64,000 nucleotides of DNA from Aureimonas pseudogalii (GCF_014196835.1 NZ_JACIEK010000006.1:62001-126000); one strand, 5' to 3'. Positions 9,430 to 19,706 are shown, counted from the stretch's first letter. Made by a program: numbers and translations. The notes: generated by a model not told the origin, from the letters alone.

Positions 9430-10236
9430 TCAAACCGGGCGGACGCTCCGGGGGAAGCAGATCGCCCGGTCGCCGCCGGCGCGAATGAACCCGAGAAGAT
9501 CCTGCACGAGAGGGTCCTCGGGATACTCGCTCTCGACCTCTTCGATGTTCTCGCGGAACGTCAGATCGTCGGAGAACAGCATGCGGTAGGCTTTGCGCAC
9601 GTTGCGGATCGCATCGCGGTTGAACCCCGCCCGTTTCATACCGATGACGTTCAATCCCGAGAGATAGGCCCGATTGCCGAGCACCATGCCGAAGGGAATG
9701 ATGTCGCCTTCGACGGCCGCCAGCCCGCCCACATAGGCATGGTGCCCGACGCGGGTGAACTGATGGATGCCCGAGCCGCCGGCGATCGTCGCGAAATCGC
9801 CGATCACGCAATGCCCGGCCAGCATGACGTTGTTGATCAGCGTGACGTTGCTGCCGACGACGCAGTCATGTGCCACATGCGCACCCGTGAAGAACGAGCA
9901 ATTGTCGCCGATCGAGGTCTCCGAATGACCCTGGATCGTACCGGGGTTCATGGTAACGTGCTCACGAATCAGGCAATTCTTGCCGATCGTGAGGCGCGTG
10001 TCCTCCCCCTGATATTTAAGGTGCTGCGGGTCATGACCGATCGACGCGAAGGGGAAGATGCTAGCACGCTCGCCGATCGTCGTGTGACCCGCCAGAACGA
10101 CATGCGATCGCAGTCGCGAGTTGGCGCCGAGCGTCACGCGTGCGCCGACATGGCAGAACGGGCCGATCTCGCAGCCCTCGCCGATCGTCGCGCCATCTTC
10201 GACGATCGAGGACGGGTGAATGACGGACGTCGCCAT
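9430..10236 (-). CDS. lpxA: UDP-N-acetylglucosamine acyltransferase
   Basis: First enzyme of lipid A synthesis, transferring a hydroxyacyl chain from ACP to the 3-OH of UDP-GlcNAc. The 268-residue protein shows hexapeptide repeats of a left-handed beta-helix (for example IGEGCEIGPFCHVG) over the first 190 residues, the catalytic-His segment AHVAHDC, and a C-terminal helical domain from about NVIGMKRAGFNRDAIR. It starts two bases after the fabZ stop, within one operon. Confidence 0.97.
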   Translation of the reverse strand: MATSVIHPSSIVEDGATIGEGCEIGPFCHVGARVTLGANSRLRSHVVLAGHTTIGERASIFPFASIGHDPQHLKYQGEDTRLTIGKNCLIREHVTMNPGTIQGHSETSIGDNCSFFTGAHVAHDCVVGSNVTLINNVMLAGHCVIGDFATIAGGSGIHQFTRVGHHAYVGGLAAVEGDIIPFGMVLGNRAYLSGLNVIGMKRAGFNRDAIRNVRKAYRMLFSDDLTFRENIEEVESEYPEDPLVQDLLGFIRAGGDRAICFPRSVRPV

Positions 10237-10238
10237 CC

Positions 10239-10709
10239 TCAGCCGGCGTCCGGCGCGACGAGCATGGCGCTGATCGTCGCTTCCGCCACCTTGTTTCCGG
10301 CGACGATCGCCGAGCAGTCGAACCGCCAGATGTTGCCGCGCTTCTTCGCCTGGACGACGTGATATTCGAGGCAGTCGCCGGGCACGACGGGCTTGCGGAA
10401 CTTGGCGCCGTCGATGGTCATGAAATAGACGATCGACTTCGACGTGCCGCCCGTCGCAAGCTGGCAGATGGCGCCTGCGGTCTGGGCCATGCCTTCGATG
10501 ATGAGAACGCCCGGCATCACCGGATAATCCGGAAAATGCCCTTGGAAATGAGGCTCGTTGGCCGTCACGTTCTTCAGGCCGATCGCCCGCCGGTCGCCGT
10601 CGATCTCGACGATCCGATCGACGAGCAGGAATGGATACCGATGCGGCAGCAACTGCATGATCTTGAGGATATCGACGCTTTCCAGCATCGTCGGTTCAAC
10701 CGTCGTCAC
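10239..10709 (-). CDS. fabZ: 3-hydroxyacyl-[ACP] dehydratase FabZ
   Basis: Hot-dog-fold dehydratase of fatty acid elongation (156 residues). It shares the hydroxyacyl-ACP pool with LpxA and LpxD, which explains its place between them. The catalytic pair is His58 in [14 protein letters not shown] and Glu72 in [10 protein letters not shown]. The start overlaps the end of lpxD by 14 bases in another frame; the alternative ATG at residue 8 would shorten the overlap without changing the domain. Confidence 0.96.
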   Translation of the reverse strand: MTTVEPTMLESVDILKIMQLLPHRYPFLLVDRIVEIDGDRRAIGLKNVTANEPHFQGHFPDYPVMPGVLIIEGMAQTAGAICQLATGGTSKSIVYFMTIDGAKFRKPVVPGDCLEYHVVQAKKRGNIWRFDCSAIVAGNKVAEATISAMLVAPDAG

Positions 10710-11754
10710 GCTTCGATCCCTGTGCCGTCTTCGTCAGTCCTTTGAGGACCGCCATTTCGCGGATCCACTCGCGCACCGGCCGGGCGGGCGTTCCGCCCCA
10801 ACGGGCCCCCGGAGGAACGTCGGTGGCCACGACGCTGACCGCCGCGATCTGGGCGCCGTCGCCGATGGTGATGTGTCCGTTGACGCCGGATTGACCGCCG
10901 ATCGACACACCTTGGCCGATCGTGGCGCTACCGGCAATGCCGACTTGCCCGACGATGATGCAGTTGCGCCCGATCACGACGTTGTGGGCGATCTGTACGA
11001 GGTTGTCGACCTTCGTGTTCTCGCCCACCACCGTATCGCGCACCGCGCCGCGGTCGATCGTCGAATTGGCGCCGACCTCGACGTGATCCTGCAGGATGAC
11101 GCGTCCGATCTGGACGGCCTTGAGGATGCCGCCCGGCCCGGCCGTGTAGCCGAACCCGTCCTGGCCGATGCGAACGCCGGGATGAAGGATGACGTCGTTT
11201 CCGATCAGGGCGTGCTGGACGCTGACGTGCTGACCGATTCGACAATCGCGCCCGATCCGGCATCCCGCCTCGATCGTGGCTCCACTGAAGACGATGGTCC
11301 CACGTCCGATTTCGACGTCCGGCCCGATGCGCGCAAACGCTTCGACTGTCACCCCAGGCTCCAGACGCGCCGCCTCGTCGATCGAGGCCAGCGGCGAGAT
11401 CTCACCCGTTGGGAACGTGCTGGCGGGACTGAGGGCCTCCGGATGCAGTTCACGACCTGCCAGCGCGAAGACCGATGTGGGCCGTTCAGCCAGAAGCACG
11501 GGAATATGCATGGGAACATCCGCCGCATGCCGACGCGACGCCACGATGGCCGACGCTCTGCAGGCCCTGAGGTCGGGCGCATAGCGAGGATTGTCGTAGA
11601 AAGCGAGATCGCCGGAGCCGGCCTCGTCGAGTGCTGCAACGCTGCTGACCACAACGGCGGCGCTTTCGGCGTTCGCCAACGTCGCACCACACAGATGCGC
11701 AAGCGCGGCCAGGGTGATCCCCTCGCCGCGCATGAAGAATGTTCGGGACGACAT
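10696..11754 (-). CDS. lpxD: UDP-3-O-acylglucosamine N-acyltransferase
   Basis: Adds the N-linked hydroxyacyl chain in lipid A synthesis, working as a trimer in the cytoplasm. The 352-residue protein has the N-terminal uridine-binding domain ([19 protein letters not shown]), a long hexapeptide beta-helix, the catalytic-His motif [14 protein letters not shown], and a C-terminal tail. It lies 35 bases downstream of bamA; no skp/ompH gene lies between them, unlike in E. coli. Confidence 0.96.
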   Translation of the reverse strand: MSSRTFFMRGEGITLAALAHLCGATLANAESAAVVVSSVAALDEAGSGDLAFYDNPRYAPDLRACRASAIVASRRHAADVPMHIPVLLAERPTSVFALAGRELHPEALSPASTFPTGEISPLASIDEAARLEPGVTVEAFARIGPDVEIGRGTIVFSGATIEAGCRIGRDCRIGQHVSVQHALIGNDVILHPGVRIGQDGFGYTAGPGGILKAVQIGRVILQDHVEVGANSTIDRGAVRDTVVGENTKVDNLVQIAHNVVIGRNCIIVGQVGIAGSATIGQGVSIGGQSGVNGHITIGDGAQIAAVSVVATDVPPGARWGGTPARPVREWIREMAVLKGLTKTAQGSKRDDG

Positions 11755-11789
11755 GAACGGCCGTGCCTCGGTTTTCGACGGGGTCGCGC

Positions 11790-14207
11790 TTAGAAGCGCG
11801 ACGAGAAGCCGAAGGAGAACTCCTGCGTGCGGTCGTAGTCCTCCTTCTTCAAGGGTACTGCGTAGTTCACGCGGAGCGGACCGAACGGCGACGCCCAGAT
11901 GATGCCGACACCGGCCGAAGCGCGAAGGGCAAAGTCGTCACCCTCGATGCCGATCTGGTTCTCGCTGTTCTCCACACCCCAGAGTGAGCCCGCGTCGGCG
12001 AAGGCTGCGCCCCGGAAGCCGAAGTCTCGCGAGACCAACGGCAACGGGAAGGTCGCCTCGGCGGATGCGTTCGCGTAGTTCGTGCCGCCGATCGCCACGC
12101 CGTTCTGACGCGGACCGAGGCCCTGATACTTGAAACCGCGAACGATATCCTGGCCCTTGAAGAAGTTGTCGAAGACGCGAAGGTCGTCGCCAAGCGCCGT
12201 GACGTTGCCGCCACCACCGCTCACCTGGCCGATCACGTCGTACTCTTCCGAAAGAAGGCTGAAGAACGAGGCGCGCGCCGTGGTGCGGATGAACTGGGCG
12301 TCGCCGCCAAGCCCCGCCACTTCCTGGCCGGCCTGCGCGAAAAAGCCGTTCCGCGGATCCTGCTGATTGTCCAGCGTGTTGTAGGTCAGCGCGTAGGACA
12401 CCGAGGAGGTCGAGTACGGGCTGTCGCAGATCGCCTCGTTGATGATCGGCGAGAGCGTGTAGAGCGGTGCGATCGGCGAATTGGCGCAGGTCGCGTAGAC
12501 CAGCGCACCGTTCGAGTAGAGCGGCAGGCCGTTCAGATCGTACTGCACTCGGCCCTGGTCGTCGCCGAACGTCTCTTCCTTGTAGTTGTAGGCAATCTGC
12601 GCCGTCACGTCTTCCGTGATCGGAGCAGCAAGCCGCAGCGACCCACCCGTGCGCACGATGTCGTACGCCGTGGAGGAGGAATTCTCGGTTCGGTAGAGAT
12701 CGAAGCCCGCCGCGAGACGGCGTCCGAGGAAGTAGGGCTCGGTAAACGAGAGGTTGTAGGACCGCGTGTCCTCGCCGAAGCCCGCGGAGACCTTCACGAA
12801 CTGACCGCGACCGAGGAAGTTGCGTTCGGTGATGCCGACTTCCGCCACCGGACCGGCGCTCTCGCCGCCCGTGGTGTAGCCGCCGCCGACCGAGAACTCG
12901 CCCGTCGCCTGCTCGTCCACCTGCACGATGACGACGACACGGTCGGGCTGCGTGCCCGGCGCGGTCGAGACGTTCACCGTCTTGAAGAACTTCAGCGACT
13001 CCAGCCGCTTCTTGGCGCGCTGCACCAGCACCTGATTGAAGGCGTCGCCTTCCGACACGTCGAACTCGCGACGAACGACGTAGTCGCGAGTCTTGGTGTT
13101 GCCGCGAACCTCGATGCGCTCGACATAGGCGCGAGGGCCCTGGTCGATGACGTAATCGACGGAGATCGTGTTGTTGGCGAAGTCGCGGTCGCCGCGCGGC
13201 GTCACCTGCGCGAACGCATAGCCCTGGTTGGCGACGGCATTCGTCAGGTTGACGAGCGTGTCCTCGACCTTCTCGGCGCTATACGTCTCGCCGGTCTTCG
13301 TCTCGAGCTCCTTCTGGAGCGCCGTGGCGTCGATGCCCGGCACCGTCGAATCGATGTTGATGTTGCCGTATGTGTAGCGCTCGCCTTCGTCCACCGTCAC
13401 GGTGACGAAATACTCGTTCTGCGTCGGCTCGAGTTCGGCCACCGACGAGACGATGCGGAAGTCGGCATAGCCGCGGTTGAAATAGAACCGGCGCAGCGCC
13501 TCTTCGTCCGCGCGCAGGCGGTCCTCGTCGTAGATGTCGTTGCGCTGCAGGAAGCTGAAGATCCCGGACTCGCGCAGGGAGATGACCTCCTTCAGCCGCG
13601 AATCGCCAAAGGCGTTGTTCCCGACGAAGTTGATGCTCGAAATCTTGGTCCGGTCGCCTTCCTGGATGTCGAAGACGACGTTGACGCGATTGCCCTCGGC
13701 CGGAACGGTGCGAACCGACACGTTGGCGTCGGAACGCCCGATGCGCGTGTAGGCGGCCTTGATGCCGTCGACGTCCGCCTGGGCGGTGGAGGCGTTGTAG
13801 GGGTCGCGGGACTTGGTCTGAACGGCGCTAGCCAGCTGCTCGTTCTTGATCTTGTTGTTGCCCTGGAAGACGACCTCGCCGACGATCTGGTTTTCCTGGA
13901 CGTTGACGACCAACGTGCCACCCGCCTGGTTGGCCCGGACGTCGGAGAAGAGACCGGTCGCGAAGAGACGCGTCACGGCTTGGTCGACGTCGGCATCCGA
14001 GTAGTTCTGGCCGGACCGGAACTGGATCAGGTTTCGAACGGTCTCGGCATCGACACGCTGGTTGCCGCGAACCTCGACCCGGTTCAGCACCGCCGCTTCA
14101 GCCTGGGACAGGCTCACCAGCTCAAGACTGACGGCCGAAGCTGCAAGCACCGTGGACGAGAGAGCGGCTGCGGAGAGCGCGCTCAGAAGCTTCGAACCAG
14201 CCTTCAT
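11790..14207 (-). CDS. bamA: Outer membrane protein assembly factor BamA
   Basis: Central pore of the BAM complex, which folds beta-barrel proteins into the outer membrane. From the chosen start it has 805 residues: a signal peptide ending near SQAEA, five POTRA repeats (about 40-415), and a C-terminal 16-strand barrel with the IVRGF loop motif and a terminal Phe (FSFGFSSRF), the usual barrel insertion signal. The ATG at 14207 follows an AAAGG site; an in-frame ATG seven codons upstream (14228) would add MRKGKGP and is possible. It follows rseP after about 200 bases and precedes lpxD. Confidence 0.95.
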   Translation of the reverse strand: MKAGSKLLSALSAAALSSTVLAASAVSLELVSLSQAEAAVLNRVEVRGNQRVDAETVRNLIQFRSGQNYSDADVDQAVTRLFATGLFSDVRANQAGGTLVVNVQENQIVGEVVFQGNNKIKNEQLASAVQTKSRDPYNASTAQADVDGIKAAYTRIGRSDANVSVRTVPAEGNRVNVVFDIQEGDRTKISSINFVGNNAFGDSRLKEVISLRESGIFSFLQRNDIYDEDRLRADEEALRRFYFNRGYADFRIVSSVAELEPTQNEYFVTVTVDEGERYTYGNINIDSTVPGIDATALQKELETKTGETYSAEKVEDTLVNLTNAVANQGYAFAQVTPRGDRDFANNTISVDYVIDQGPRAYVERIEVRGNTKTRDYVVRREFDVSEGDAFNQVLVQRAKKRLESLKFFKTVNVSTAPGTQPDRVVVIVQVDEQATGEFSVGGGYTTGGESAGPVAEVGITERNFLGRGQFVKVSAGFGEDTRSYNLSFTEPYFLGRRLAAGFDLYRTENSSSTAYDIVRTGGSLRLAAPITEDVTAQIAYNYKEETFGDDQGRVQYDLNGLPLYSNGALVYATCANSPIAPLYTLSPIINEAICDSPYSTSSVSYALTYNTLDNQQDPRNGFFAQAGQEVAGLGGDAQFIRTTARASFFSLLSEEYDVIGQVSGGGGNVTALGDDLRVFDNFFKGQDIVRGFKYQGLGPRQNGVAIGGTNYANASAEATFPLPLVSRDFGFRGAAFADAGSLWGVENSENQIGIEGDDFALRASAGVGIIWASPFGPLRVNYAVPLKKEDYDRTQEFSFGFSSRF

Positions 14208-14405
14208 AGGGCCTTTACCTTTTCTCATTCCGCCGACGGCACGAGTCCGAATTCGGCTTGCCGTGCGGTTGTATCGGCTTTGCAGACGCGTTCAACCAAA
14301 CTGGAGGGATTCCCTTTAGGAATCGGAAAACCGTTGCCCGGACGCCACGCGCCCACGAAACTTGGTTAACGCCTTACGAAACCTTCCCCACCCCCTGACG
14401 GCCGA

Positions 14406-15551
14406 TCAAGTGAGACTCGAAAGGTCGTTCCAGAAAGCGAATACCATAAGGAGCATCACGAGGGCGAGGCCAATCCGGAATCCCACCTCCTGTACGCGAT
14501 CGCTGAGCGGTTTTCCCCGCACGGCTTCGAATCCGTAGAACAGGAGGTGTCCCCCATCGAGCATCGGCACCGGCAGGAGGTTGAGCAGGCCGATCGAGAT
14601 CGACAGGAGCGCCGCGAGGTTGAGGAGCGGTGCGAAACCGAGCGTCGCGACCTGGCTCGAGACCTGCGCGATGCGAATCGGTCCACCGATCTGGTCGCTG
14701 GCCTGCGTGCCCCCGAAGATGCCGCCGATGAAGGCGACGGTGCGCTCGGTCACGAACCATGTCTGCGACACGCCATATTGCAGCGCCTCGACGGCACCGA
14801 GTTCCTGTGTGCGGAAGGCCGCTGTTTCGGCGTTGGCGACGATGCCGATGACCGGCGTCTTGAAACTGTTGCCGAAGCCGTCGGTCTGCGTCTCCTCGCG
14901 GGGCGTCACGGTCAGTTGTCGGGGGGCCCCCGCACGCTCGACTTCCAGCTGGATCGGCGTTCCCGCCCGGCTCGACACATAGCGTTGCAGGTCGCTGAAA
15001 TAGGCGATTCGCTCGCCGTCTGCCGTCAGGATGCGGTCGCCCGGCAGGATGCCGGCCGCGGCCGCCGGAGATCCCTCGCGCACGTCCGACACCACGGGGT
15101 CGCCGACGACGATGCCGCTCGCATAGGCGGTCGCCGCGAAGATGACGATCGACAGGATGAAGTTGGCGAAGGGTCCGGCAGCCACGGTCGCGGCGCGCCG
15201 CCCGACCGAGGCGTTCTGAAAGGCGCCGCGCTTCTCTTCTGCTGTGGCGCTGTCAAGCGCCGTGCGGCTCGGCACGCTCGCGGCGTTCTCGTCGCCGAAG
15301 AACTTCACATAGCCGCCGAGCGGGATGGCGCAGAGCTTCCAGCGCGTTCCCCGCCGATCGTTGAACCCGACCAGCTCGGGACCGAAGCCGATCGAGAAGG
15401 CGAGGATGCGGATGCCCGACCAGCGGCCGACGAGATAGTGGCCGAGCTCGTGGAAGAAGACGATCACGGTCAGCACGAACAGGAACGGGATGACCTTGAT
15501 CAGGGCCGTGTCCCAAAGGCTGCCCCACCAGGCGCTCAAATCCATCGACAT
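14406..15551 (-). CDS. rseP: Site-2 protease RseP (M50 family)
   Basis: Zinc intramembrane protease that cuts anti-sigma factors and leftover signal peptides. The 381-residue protein has the first membrane helix with the active-site HELGH (His34, Glu35, His38), a single PDZ domain (about 130-210, around GSPAAAAGILPGDRI), and the third metal ligand in MLDGGHLLFYG. E. coli RseP has two PDZ domains; here I see one. A start two codons in (MDLSAWW) is equally possible. It sits between cdsA and bamA, as in many proteobacteria; dxr is absent from this spot. Confidence 0.94.
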   Translation of the reverse strand: MSMDLSAWWGSLWDTALIKVIPFLFVLTVIVFFHELGHYLVGRWSGIRILAFSIGFGPELVGFNDRRGTRWKLCAIPLGGYVKFFGDENAASVPSRTALDSATAEEKRGAFQNASVGRRAATVAAGPFANFILSIVIFAATAYASGIVVGDPVVSDVREGSPAAAAGILPGDRILTADGERIAYFSDLQRYVSSRAGTPIQLEVERAGAPRQLTVTPREETQTDGFGNSFKTPVIGIVANAETAAFRTQELGAVEALQYGVSQTWFVTERTVAFIGGIFGGTQASDQIGGPIRIAQVSSQVATLGFAPLLNLAALLSISIGLLNLLPVPMLDGGHLLFYGFEAVRGKPLSDRVQEVGFRIGLALVMLLMVFAFWNDLSSLT

Positions 15552-15600
15552 GGTACCTGCGGTTGCCGGCGAGGCGCGGGGAGCCGCACGAGAGCCGATA

Positions 15601-16452
15601 CTAGAGATTGAAGATGGCGCGGGCGGGATCGTCGAGGCCGGCGCCGATGATCCCGAACAGCAAGGCTACGCCCGTCGATACGACCAATCCATCGATGCGG
15701 TCCATCAATCCGCCGTGTCCGGGAATCAGCCGTCCCGAATCCTTGACACCGAAGCGGCGCTTGATCCACGATTCGAAGAGATCGCCGGCCTGTCCGACGA
15801 TCGACAGAATCGCGGCCAGCAGCAGCAGCGGCAGGCTGGCATGTCCGGTGAGCCAGATGGCGAAGGCGGCCGCGCAGGCGACGCCCGCGACAAGACCGCC
15901 CACCGCCCCGGAGATCGTCTTCTTCGGCGAGACGATGGGCATCAGCTTGGGCCCGCCGAAGGTTCGGCCCGAGAAATAGGCGAAGATATCGGTGGCCCAG
16001 ACGACACAGATGACGAGGCCGAGGACGGCGAGCCCTGCCGTGCCGCTATCACGCAGGATGCCGGGCGCCATCCCCGCCATCGCCGCATAGACCAGCCCGC
16101 CCATCACCCAATCGGCCTTGCGCTCGCCGCGATCGACCACGGCGATGAACACGGTCGCGGCGCCGATGATCGTCAGCGCCCAGCCGTGAAAGCCGAAGAA
16201 GAAGGCGGCCAGCGCCACGAAGAGCGCCCGCCGTGCGAAGAGGTAGATGTCGCCCGCTCGCTTGGCGCGGGTCATCCGCGCCCATTCGTCGAAGACGATG
16301 ATCGACGTCGCGCAGCAGAGAAGTCGGAAGCCGACGCCGCCGACGATCGTCAGCGCCAGGACGGCGATGCCGAGCACCACCGCGGAGATCAGCCGGGACT
16401 TGAGGTCGGTCCAAGTCGGTGCCGCAAGGAGCCGCCCAATGCCAAGGCCCAT
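15601..16452 (-). CDS. cdsA: Phosphatidate cytidylyltransferase
   Basis: Makes CDP-diacylglycerol from CTP and phosphatidate, the branch point of phospholipid synthesis, in the inner membrane. The 283-residue protein is mostly hydrophobic with about seven to eight helices and carries the CdsA signature near the C-terminus (KRRFGVKDSGRLIPGHGG, then LMDRIDGL). It follows uppS with three bases between, so the two are probably co-translated. Confidence 0.95.
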   Translation of the reverse strand: MGLGIGRLLAAPTWTDLKSRLISAVVLGIAVLALTIVGGVGFRLLCCATSIIVFDEWARMTRAKRAGDIYLFARRALFVALAAFFFGFHGWALTIIGAATVFIAVVDRGERKADWVMGGLVYAAMAGMAPGILRDSGTAGLAVLGLVICVVWATDIFAYFSGRTFGGPKLMPIVSPKKTISGAVGGLVAGVACAAAFAIWLTGHASLPLLLLAAILSIVGQAGDLFESWIKRRFGVKDSGRLIPGHGGLMDRIDGLVVSTGVALLFGIIGAGLDDPARAIFNL

Positions 16453-16455
16453 GCG

Positions 16456-17184
16456 TCAGGACGCGATTTCTTGTGTCACGCCGCCAAAGCGACGGTCTCG
16501 AACGGCATAGTCGCGCACGGCATCTTCAAAGGCCTTGCGATCGAAATCCGGCCACAGGCAGGGTAGGAAAGCGAATTCGGAATAAGCGGCCTGCCACAAG
16601 AGGAAATTGGAAAGGCGAAGCTCGCCGCTGGTGCGGATGATGAGGTCGGGATCGGGGATTCCCGCCGTGTCGAGATGCTCGTCGACGAAGTCCGGCGTCA
16701 CCGCCTCGGGCGACACCTCGCCCGCCACCAGCTTGTCGGCGATGCGTCGCATCGCCCGCGCCATCTCGTCGCGGGCGCCATAGTTGAAGGCGATGACGAG
16801 AACGTTTCGGTCGTTGTCCCGCGTCAGATGCTCGGCCTCTTCGAGAAGCGAGCGAATGTCGGCGGGCAGCCCCTCCCGTGCGCCGATCACCCGAACCTGA
16901 ACGCCCTCCTTGTGGAGGTCGGCGAGATCGCGCCGGATGAAGAACTTCAGGAGACGCAGGAGTTCGCCGACCTCTTCGGCGGGACGGCGCCAGTTCTCGG
17001 AGGAGAACGCGAAGAGGGTGAGGTAGCGGATCTTGAGGTGACGCGCCGTGCGCACGGCTTCGCGAACGGCCTCCACACCCCGACGATGCCCCATCGTGCG
17101 AGGCAGCCCTCGAGCCTTGGCCCAACGGCCGTTGCCATCCATGATGATGGCGACGTGTTGGGGATGCCGCACCTGTTCCACCAT
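16456..17184 (-). CDS. uppS: Undecaprenyl diphosphate synthase (cis-prenyltransferase)
   Basis: Extends farnesyl diphosphate with isopentenyl units to C55-PP, the lipid carrier for peptidoglycan and other wall polymers. The 242-residue protein begins with the catalytic segment [14 protein letters not shown] (Asp16), then [25 protein letters not shown], and the C-terminal pyrophosphate site [15 protein letters not shown]. It follows frr after 42 bases. Confidence 0.96.
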   Translation of the reverse strand: MVEQVRHPQHVAIIMDGNGRWAKARGLPRTMGHRRGVEAVREAVRTARHLKIRYLTLFAFSSENWRRPAEEVGELLRLLKFFIRRDLADLHKEGVQVRVIGAREGLPADIRSLLEEAEHLTRDNDRNVLVIAFNYGARDEMARAMRRIADKLVAGEVSPEAVTPDFVDEHLDTAGIPDPDLIIRTSGELRLSNFLLWQAAYSEFAFLPCLWPDFDRKAFEDAVRDYAVRDRRFGGVTQEIAS

Positions 17185-17226
17185 CTTCTCCGCTCTCAGA
17201 CCCGTCTCGTTCGCCCCGGCAGAATG

Positions 17227-17784
17227 CTAAACCTGCATGATTTCCGCTTCCTTGACGGAAAGCGCGCGGTCGATCTCGGTGATCGTCTCGTCGGTCATCT
17301 TCTGGACCCGCTCGGCTGTGGACCGGCTGTCGTCCTGGCTGATGTCGCCGTCCTTTTCCGCCTTCTTCAGCATGTCCATGCCATCACGGCGAACGTGGCG
17401 CGCGGCAATGCGCGCGTTCTCGCCATAGGTGTGAGCGACTTTGACCAGATCCTTGCGGCGCTGCTCGTTGAGCTCGGGCAGAGGGATGCGCAGCGTCGTG
17501 CCGTCGGTGATCGGATTAAGGCCGAGGCTGCTCTCGCGGATCGCGCGCTCGACCGCTCCGACCATCGACTTGTCCCAGACCGAGACCGCGACCATGCGGG
17601 GCTCGGGCACCGTCACGTTGGCGACCTGCGTCAACGGCATCTGCGATCCGTAGGCCGAGACGGTGATGGGATCGAGCAGGTTGGCCGAGGCCCGTCCCGT
17701 GCGCAGACCGGCCAAGTCGCCCTTCAGCGACGTCACGGCGCCGTCCATCCGGCGCTTCAGCTCGTTCAAGTCAGGGGCGGCCAT
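17227..17784 (-). CDS. frr: Ribosome recycling factor
   Basis: With EF-G, releases the post-termination 70S ribosome from mRNA. The 185-residue length is exact for the family, and the typical three-helix-bundle sequence is present ([47 protein letters not shown]). It lies 54 bases after pyrH in the conserved rpsB-tsf-pyrH-frr order. Confidence 0.97.
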   Translation of the reverse strand: MAAPDLNELKRRMDGAVTSLKGDLAGLRTGRASANLLDPITVSAYGSQMPLTQVANVTVPEPRMVAVSVWDKSMVGAVERAIRESSLGLNPITDGTTLRIPLPELNEQRRKDLVKVAHTYGENARIAARHVRRDGMDMLKKAEKDGDISQDDSRSTAERVQKMTDETITEIDRALSVKEAEIMQV

Positions 17785-17838
17785 GGTTCTTCCTTCTGCG
17801 AATTGTCTTTGAGTCTAGCAGCGGGGTGTCGCGATGTT

Positions 17839-18552
17839 CTAGTCCGAGACGATCGTCGATCGACCGCCGCCCGACAGAATGCGCGAGAATTCGCCCTTCT
17901 CGTGAATCGAGAACACCACGATCGGGATATGGTTCTCGCGTGCGAGCGCGACGGCGGTGACGTCCATCACGGCCAGTCCCTTGTTGAGGACCTCGTCATG
18001 GGTCAGGCGGTCGAAGCGCGTCGCGTCCGGCACGAGCTTGGGATCGGCGCTGTAGATGCCGTCGACCTGCGTGCCCTTGAAGAGTGCGGTCGCCCCCATC
18101 TCAGCCGCACGAAGCGCGGCAGCGGAATCGGTGGTGAAGAACGGGTTGCCGGTGCCGCCGGCAAAGATCACGACGCGGCCCGCCTCGGCATGCTTCAGGG
18201 CGACGAGCTGCGAGAAGCTCTCGCAGATCTCCGGCATCGGAATGGCCGACAAGACCACCGCGTCGATTCCGATCTTGGTCAGCGACGTACGCAGCGCCAG
18301 CGCGTTGATGACGGTCGCAAGCATGCCCATGTGATCGCCGGTCACGCGATCGCCGCCCTTCGAGGCCACCGCGACGCCGCGGAAGATATTGCCGCCGCCG
18401 ACCACCACCGAGATCTCGACGCCGAGGGCCTTCGCCTCGTGAATGTCACCGGCGATCCTGTCGGCGACCGCGACGTCGATGCCGAACCCTTGCCCGCCCA
18501 TCAGCGCTTCGCCGGAAACCTTCAGCAGCACTCGTTTGAAGCGGATGGTCAT
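17839..18552 (-). CDS. pyrH: UMP kinase
   Basis: Phosphorylates UMP to UDP, a step of pyrimidine nucleotide synthesis; member of the amino acid kinase fold. From the ATG at 18552 it has 237 residues starting MTIRFKRVLLKVSGEAL, with VVGGGNIFRG, GDHMGMLATVINALAL and the C-terminal SGGGRSTIV. The frame is open further upstream, but those residues lack family sequence and run into the tsf-pyrH spacer. Confidence 0.96.
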   Translation of the reverse strand: MTIRFKRVLLKVSGEALMGGQGFGIDVAVADRIAGDIHEAKALGVEISVVVGGGNIFRGVAVASKGGDRVTGDHMGMLATVINALALRTSLTKIGIDAVVLSAIPMPEICESFSQLVALKHAEAGRVVIFAGGTGNPFFTTDSAAALRAAEMGATALFKGTQVDGIYSADPKLVPDATRFDRLTHDEVLNKGLAVMDVTAVALARENHIPIVVFSIHEKGEFSRILSGGGRSTIVSD

Positions 18553-18594
18553 GCACGAATTCCCGAGTTTTGATGCCGGCTTGCGATACAGGAA

Positions 18595-18621
18595 GGGCGC
18601 CCGCTTCTCAAGCGGACGCCC
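18595..18621. repeat. Hairpin in the tsf-pyrH spacer
   Basis: An inverted repeat of 5 plus 6 pairs with one central mismatch (GGGCG-c-CCGCTT, loop CTC, AAGCGG-a-CGCCC). No T run follows on the minus strand, so it is not a classic terminator. It could be an RNA processing or stability element between tsf and pyrH. Confidence 0.45.
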
Positions 18622-18661
18622 CCGGTCTAACCTGCAGATGACGACGAAAACGTCGCTTGGC

Positions 18662-19591
18662 TTACTTCTTGCCGGCCGCGGCCGCGACTTCCGCCGCGAA
18701 ATCGCTCTGCTCGCGCTCGATGCCTTCGCCGAGAGCGAAGCGCACGAAGCCTGTGATCTTGGCGGGCGCACCGAAATCCTTCGCCGCCGCCTCGAGCGCC
18801 TTCTCGACCGTCAGGTCGGGATTGATGACGAAGTTCTGCTTGAGGAGGACGACCTCCTCGTAGAACTTGCGCATCCGGCCCTCGACCATCTTCTCGATGA
18901 TGCTCTCCGGCTTGCCCGACTGGCGCGCCTGCTCGGAGAAGACCGCCTTTTCGCGGTCCACCGTCGTCTGGTCGATCTCGCCGTCGGTCAGCGCCAGCGG
19001 GTTGGTCGCCGCCACATGCATCGCGACCTGCCGACCAAAGGCCGTCAGCGCGGCCTTGTCGCCGGTCGATTCCATCGCCACGAGCACGCCGAGCTTGCCG
19101 AGGCCATCGGCGACCTGGTTGTGGATGTAGGTCGCCACAACGCCTTCGGAGACCTGAAGCATGGCCGAACGGCGCAGGCTCATGTTCTCGCCGATCGTCG
19201 CGACCGCGTCCTTGATCGTATCGGCGACGTTCTTCTCGCCGCCGGGGTAGCCTGCTGCGGCGGTGGCCTCGGCCGAGCCGTCGGTCGTCAGCGCGACCTG
19301 TGCGACGTTGCGAACGATCTCCTGGAAGGCATCGTTGCGCGCCACGAAGTCGGTCTCGGAATTGACCTCGGCGACCACGCCCTTCTTGTCGCCGGCGGCC
19401 ACCACCACGAGGCCCTCGGCCGCGGTGCGACCCGACTTCTTGTCGGCCTTGGCGATGCCCTTGGCGCGGAGCCAGTCGATGGCGGCTTCCATGTCGCCAT
19501 TGGTCTCCGCGAGGGCGGTCTTGCAGTCCATCATGCCCGCGCCGGTCTTTTCGCGCAGGTCTTTCACCATCGAAGCGGAAATCGTCGTCAT
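18662..19591 (-). CDS. tsf: Elongation factor Ts
   Basis: Nucleotide exchange factor for EF-Tu. The 309-residue protein has the N-terminal UBA-like domain ([19 protein letters not shown]) and the TDFVARN signature that contacts EF-Tu, followed by the two core subdomains and the coiled-coil insert. It is second in the rpsB-tsf-pyrH-frr order, and a terminator-like hairpin separates it from rpsB. Confidence 0.97.
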   Translation of the reverse strand: MTTISASMVKDLREKTGAGMMDCKTALAETNGDMEAAIDWLRAKGIAKADKKSGRTAAEGLVVVAAGDKKGVVAEVNSETDFVARNDAFQEIVRNVAQVALTTDGSAEATAAAGYPGGEKNVADTIKDAVATIGENMSLRRSAMLQVSEGVVATYIHNQVADGLGKLGVLVAMESTGDKAALTAFGRQVAMHVAATNPLALTDGEIDQTTVDREKAVFSEQARQSGKPESIIEKMVEGRMRKFYEEVVLLKQNFVINPDLTVEKALEAAAKDFGAPAKITGFVRFALGEGIEREQSDFAAEVAAAAGKK

Positions 19592-19607
19592 CGAACTGGC
19601 CTTTGTC

Positions 19608-19650
19608 TAAAAAATTGGGCGCACCGGATCCGATAGGGAAAGGGTGCGCC
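19608..19650 (-). terminator. Terminator/attenuator between rpsB and tsf
   Basis: On the minus strand an 8-base perfect stem (GGCGCACC / GGTGCGCC) with a 17-base loop is followed by CCAA and six T. It lies inside the rpsB-tsf spacer, so it would end or thin transcription after rpsB. In E. coli the same spacer is known to hold a terminator, which lets S2 be made in excess of EF-Ts or the reverse. Strength is not measured. Confidence 0.7.
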
Positions 19651-19656
19651 ATTCAT

Positions 19657-19680
19657 GTGACGGCGGATCGACGCCGTCAC
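19657..19680. repeat. Second hairpin in the rpsB-tsf spacer
   Basis: Perfect 9-base stem (GTGACGGCG / CGCCGTCAC) with a six-base loop, just downstream of the rpsB stop and upstream of the terminator hairpin. It has no T run of its own. Tandem hairpins in this spot may protect the 3' end of the rpsB message. Confidence 0.55.
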
Positions 19681-19706
19681 GGGTCTCAGGAATGCGGAAG
19701 GACGGT

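Noticed and set aside
16675-18573. A 632-codon plus-strand frame across uppS, frr and pyrH
   Set aside because: It spans three conserved minus-strand genes and their spacers, which no real gene would do.
18595-18621. Hairpin after tsf as an intrinsic terminator
   Set aside because: No T run follows on the minus strand, and pyrH continues in the same conserved order.
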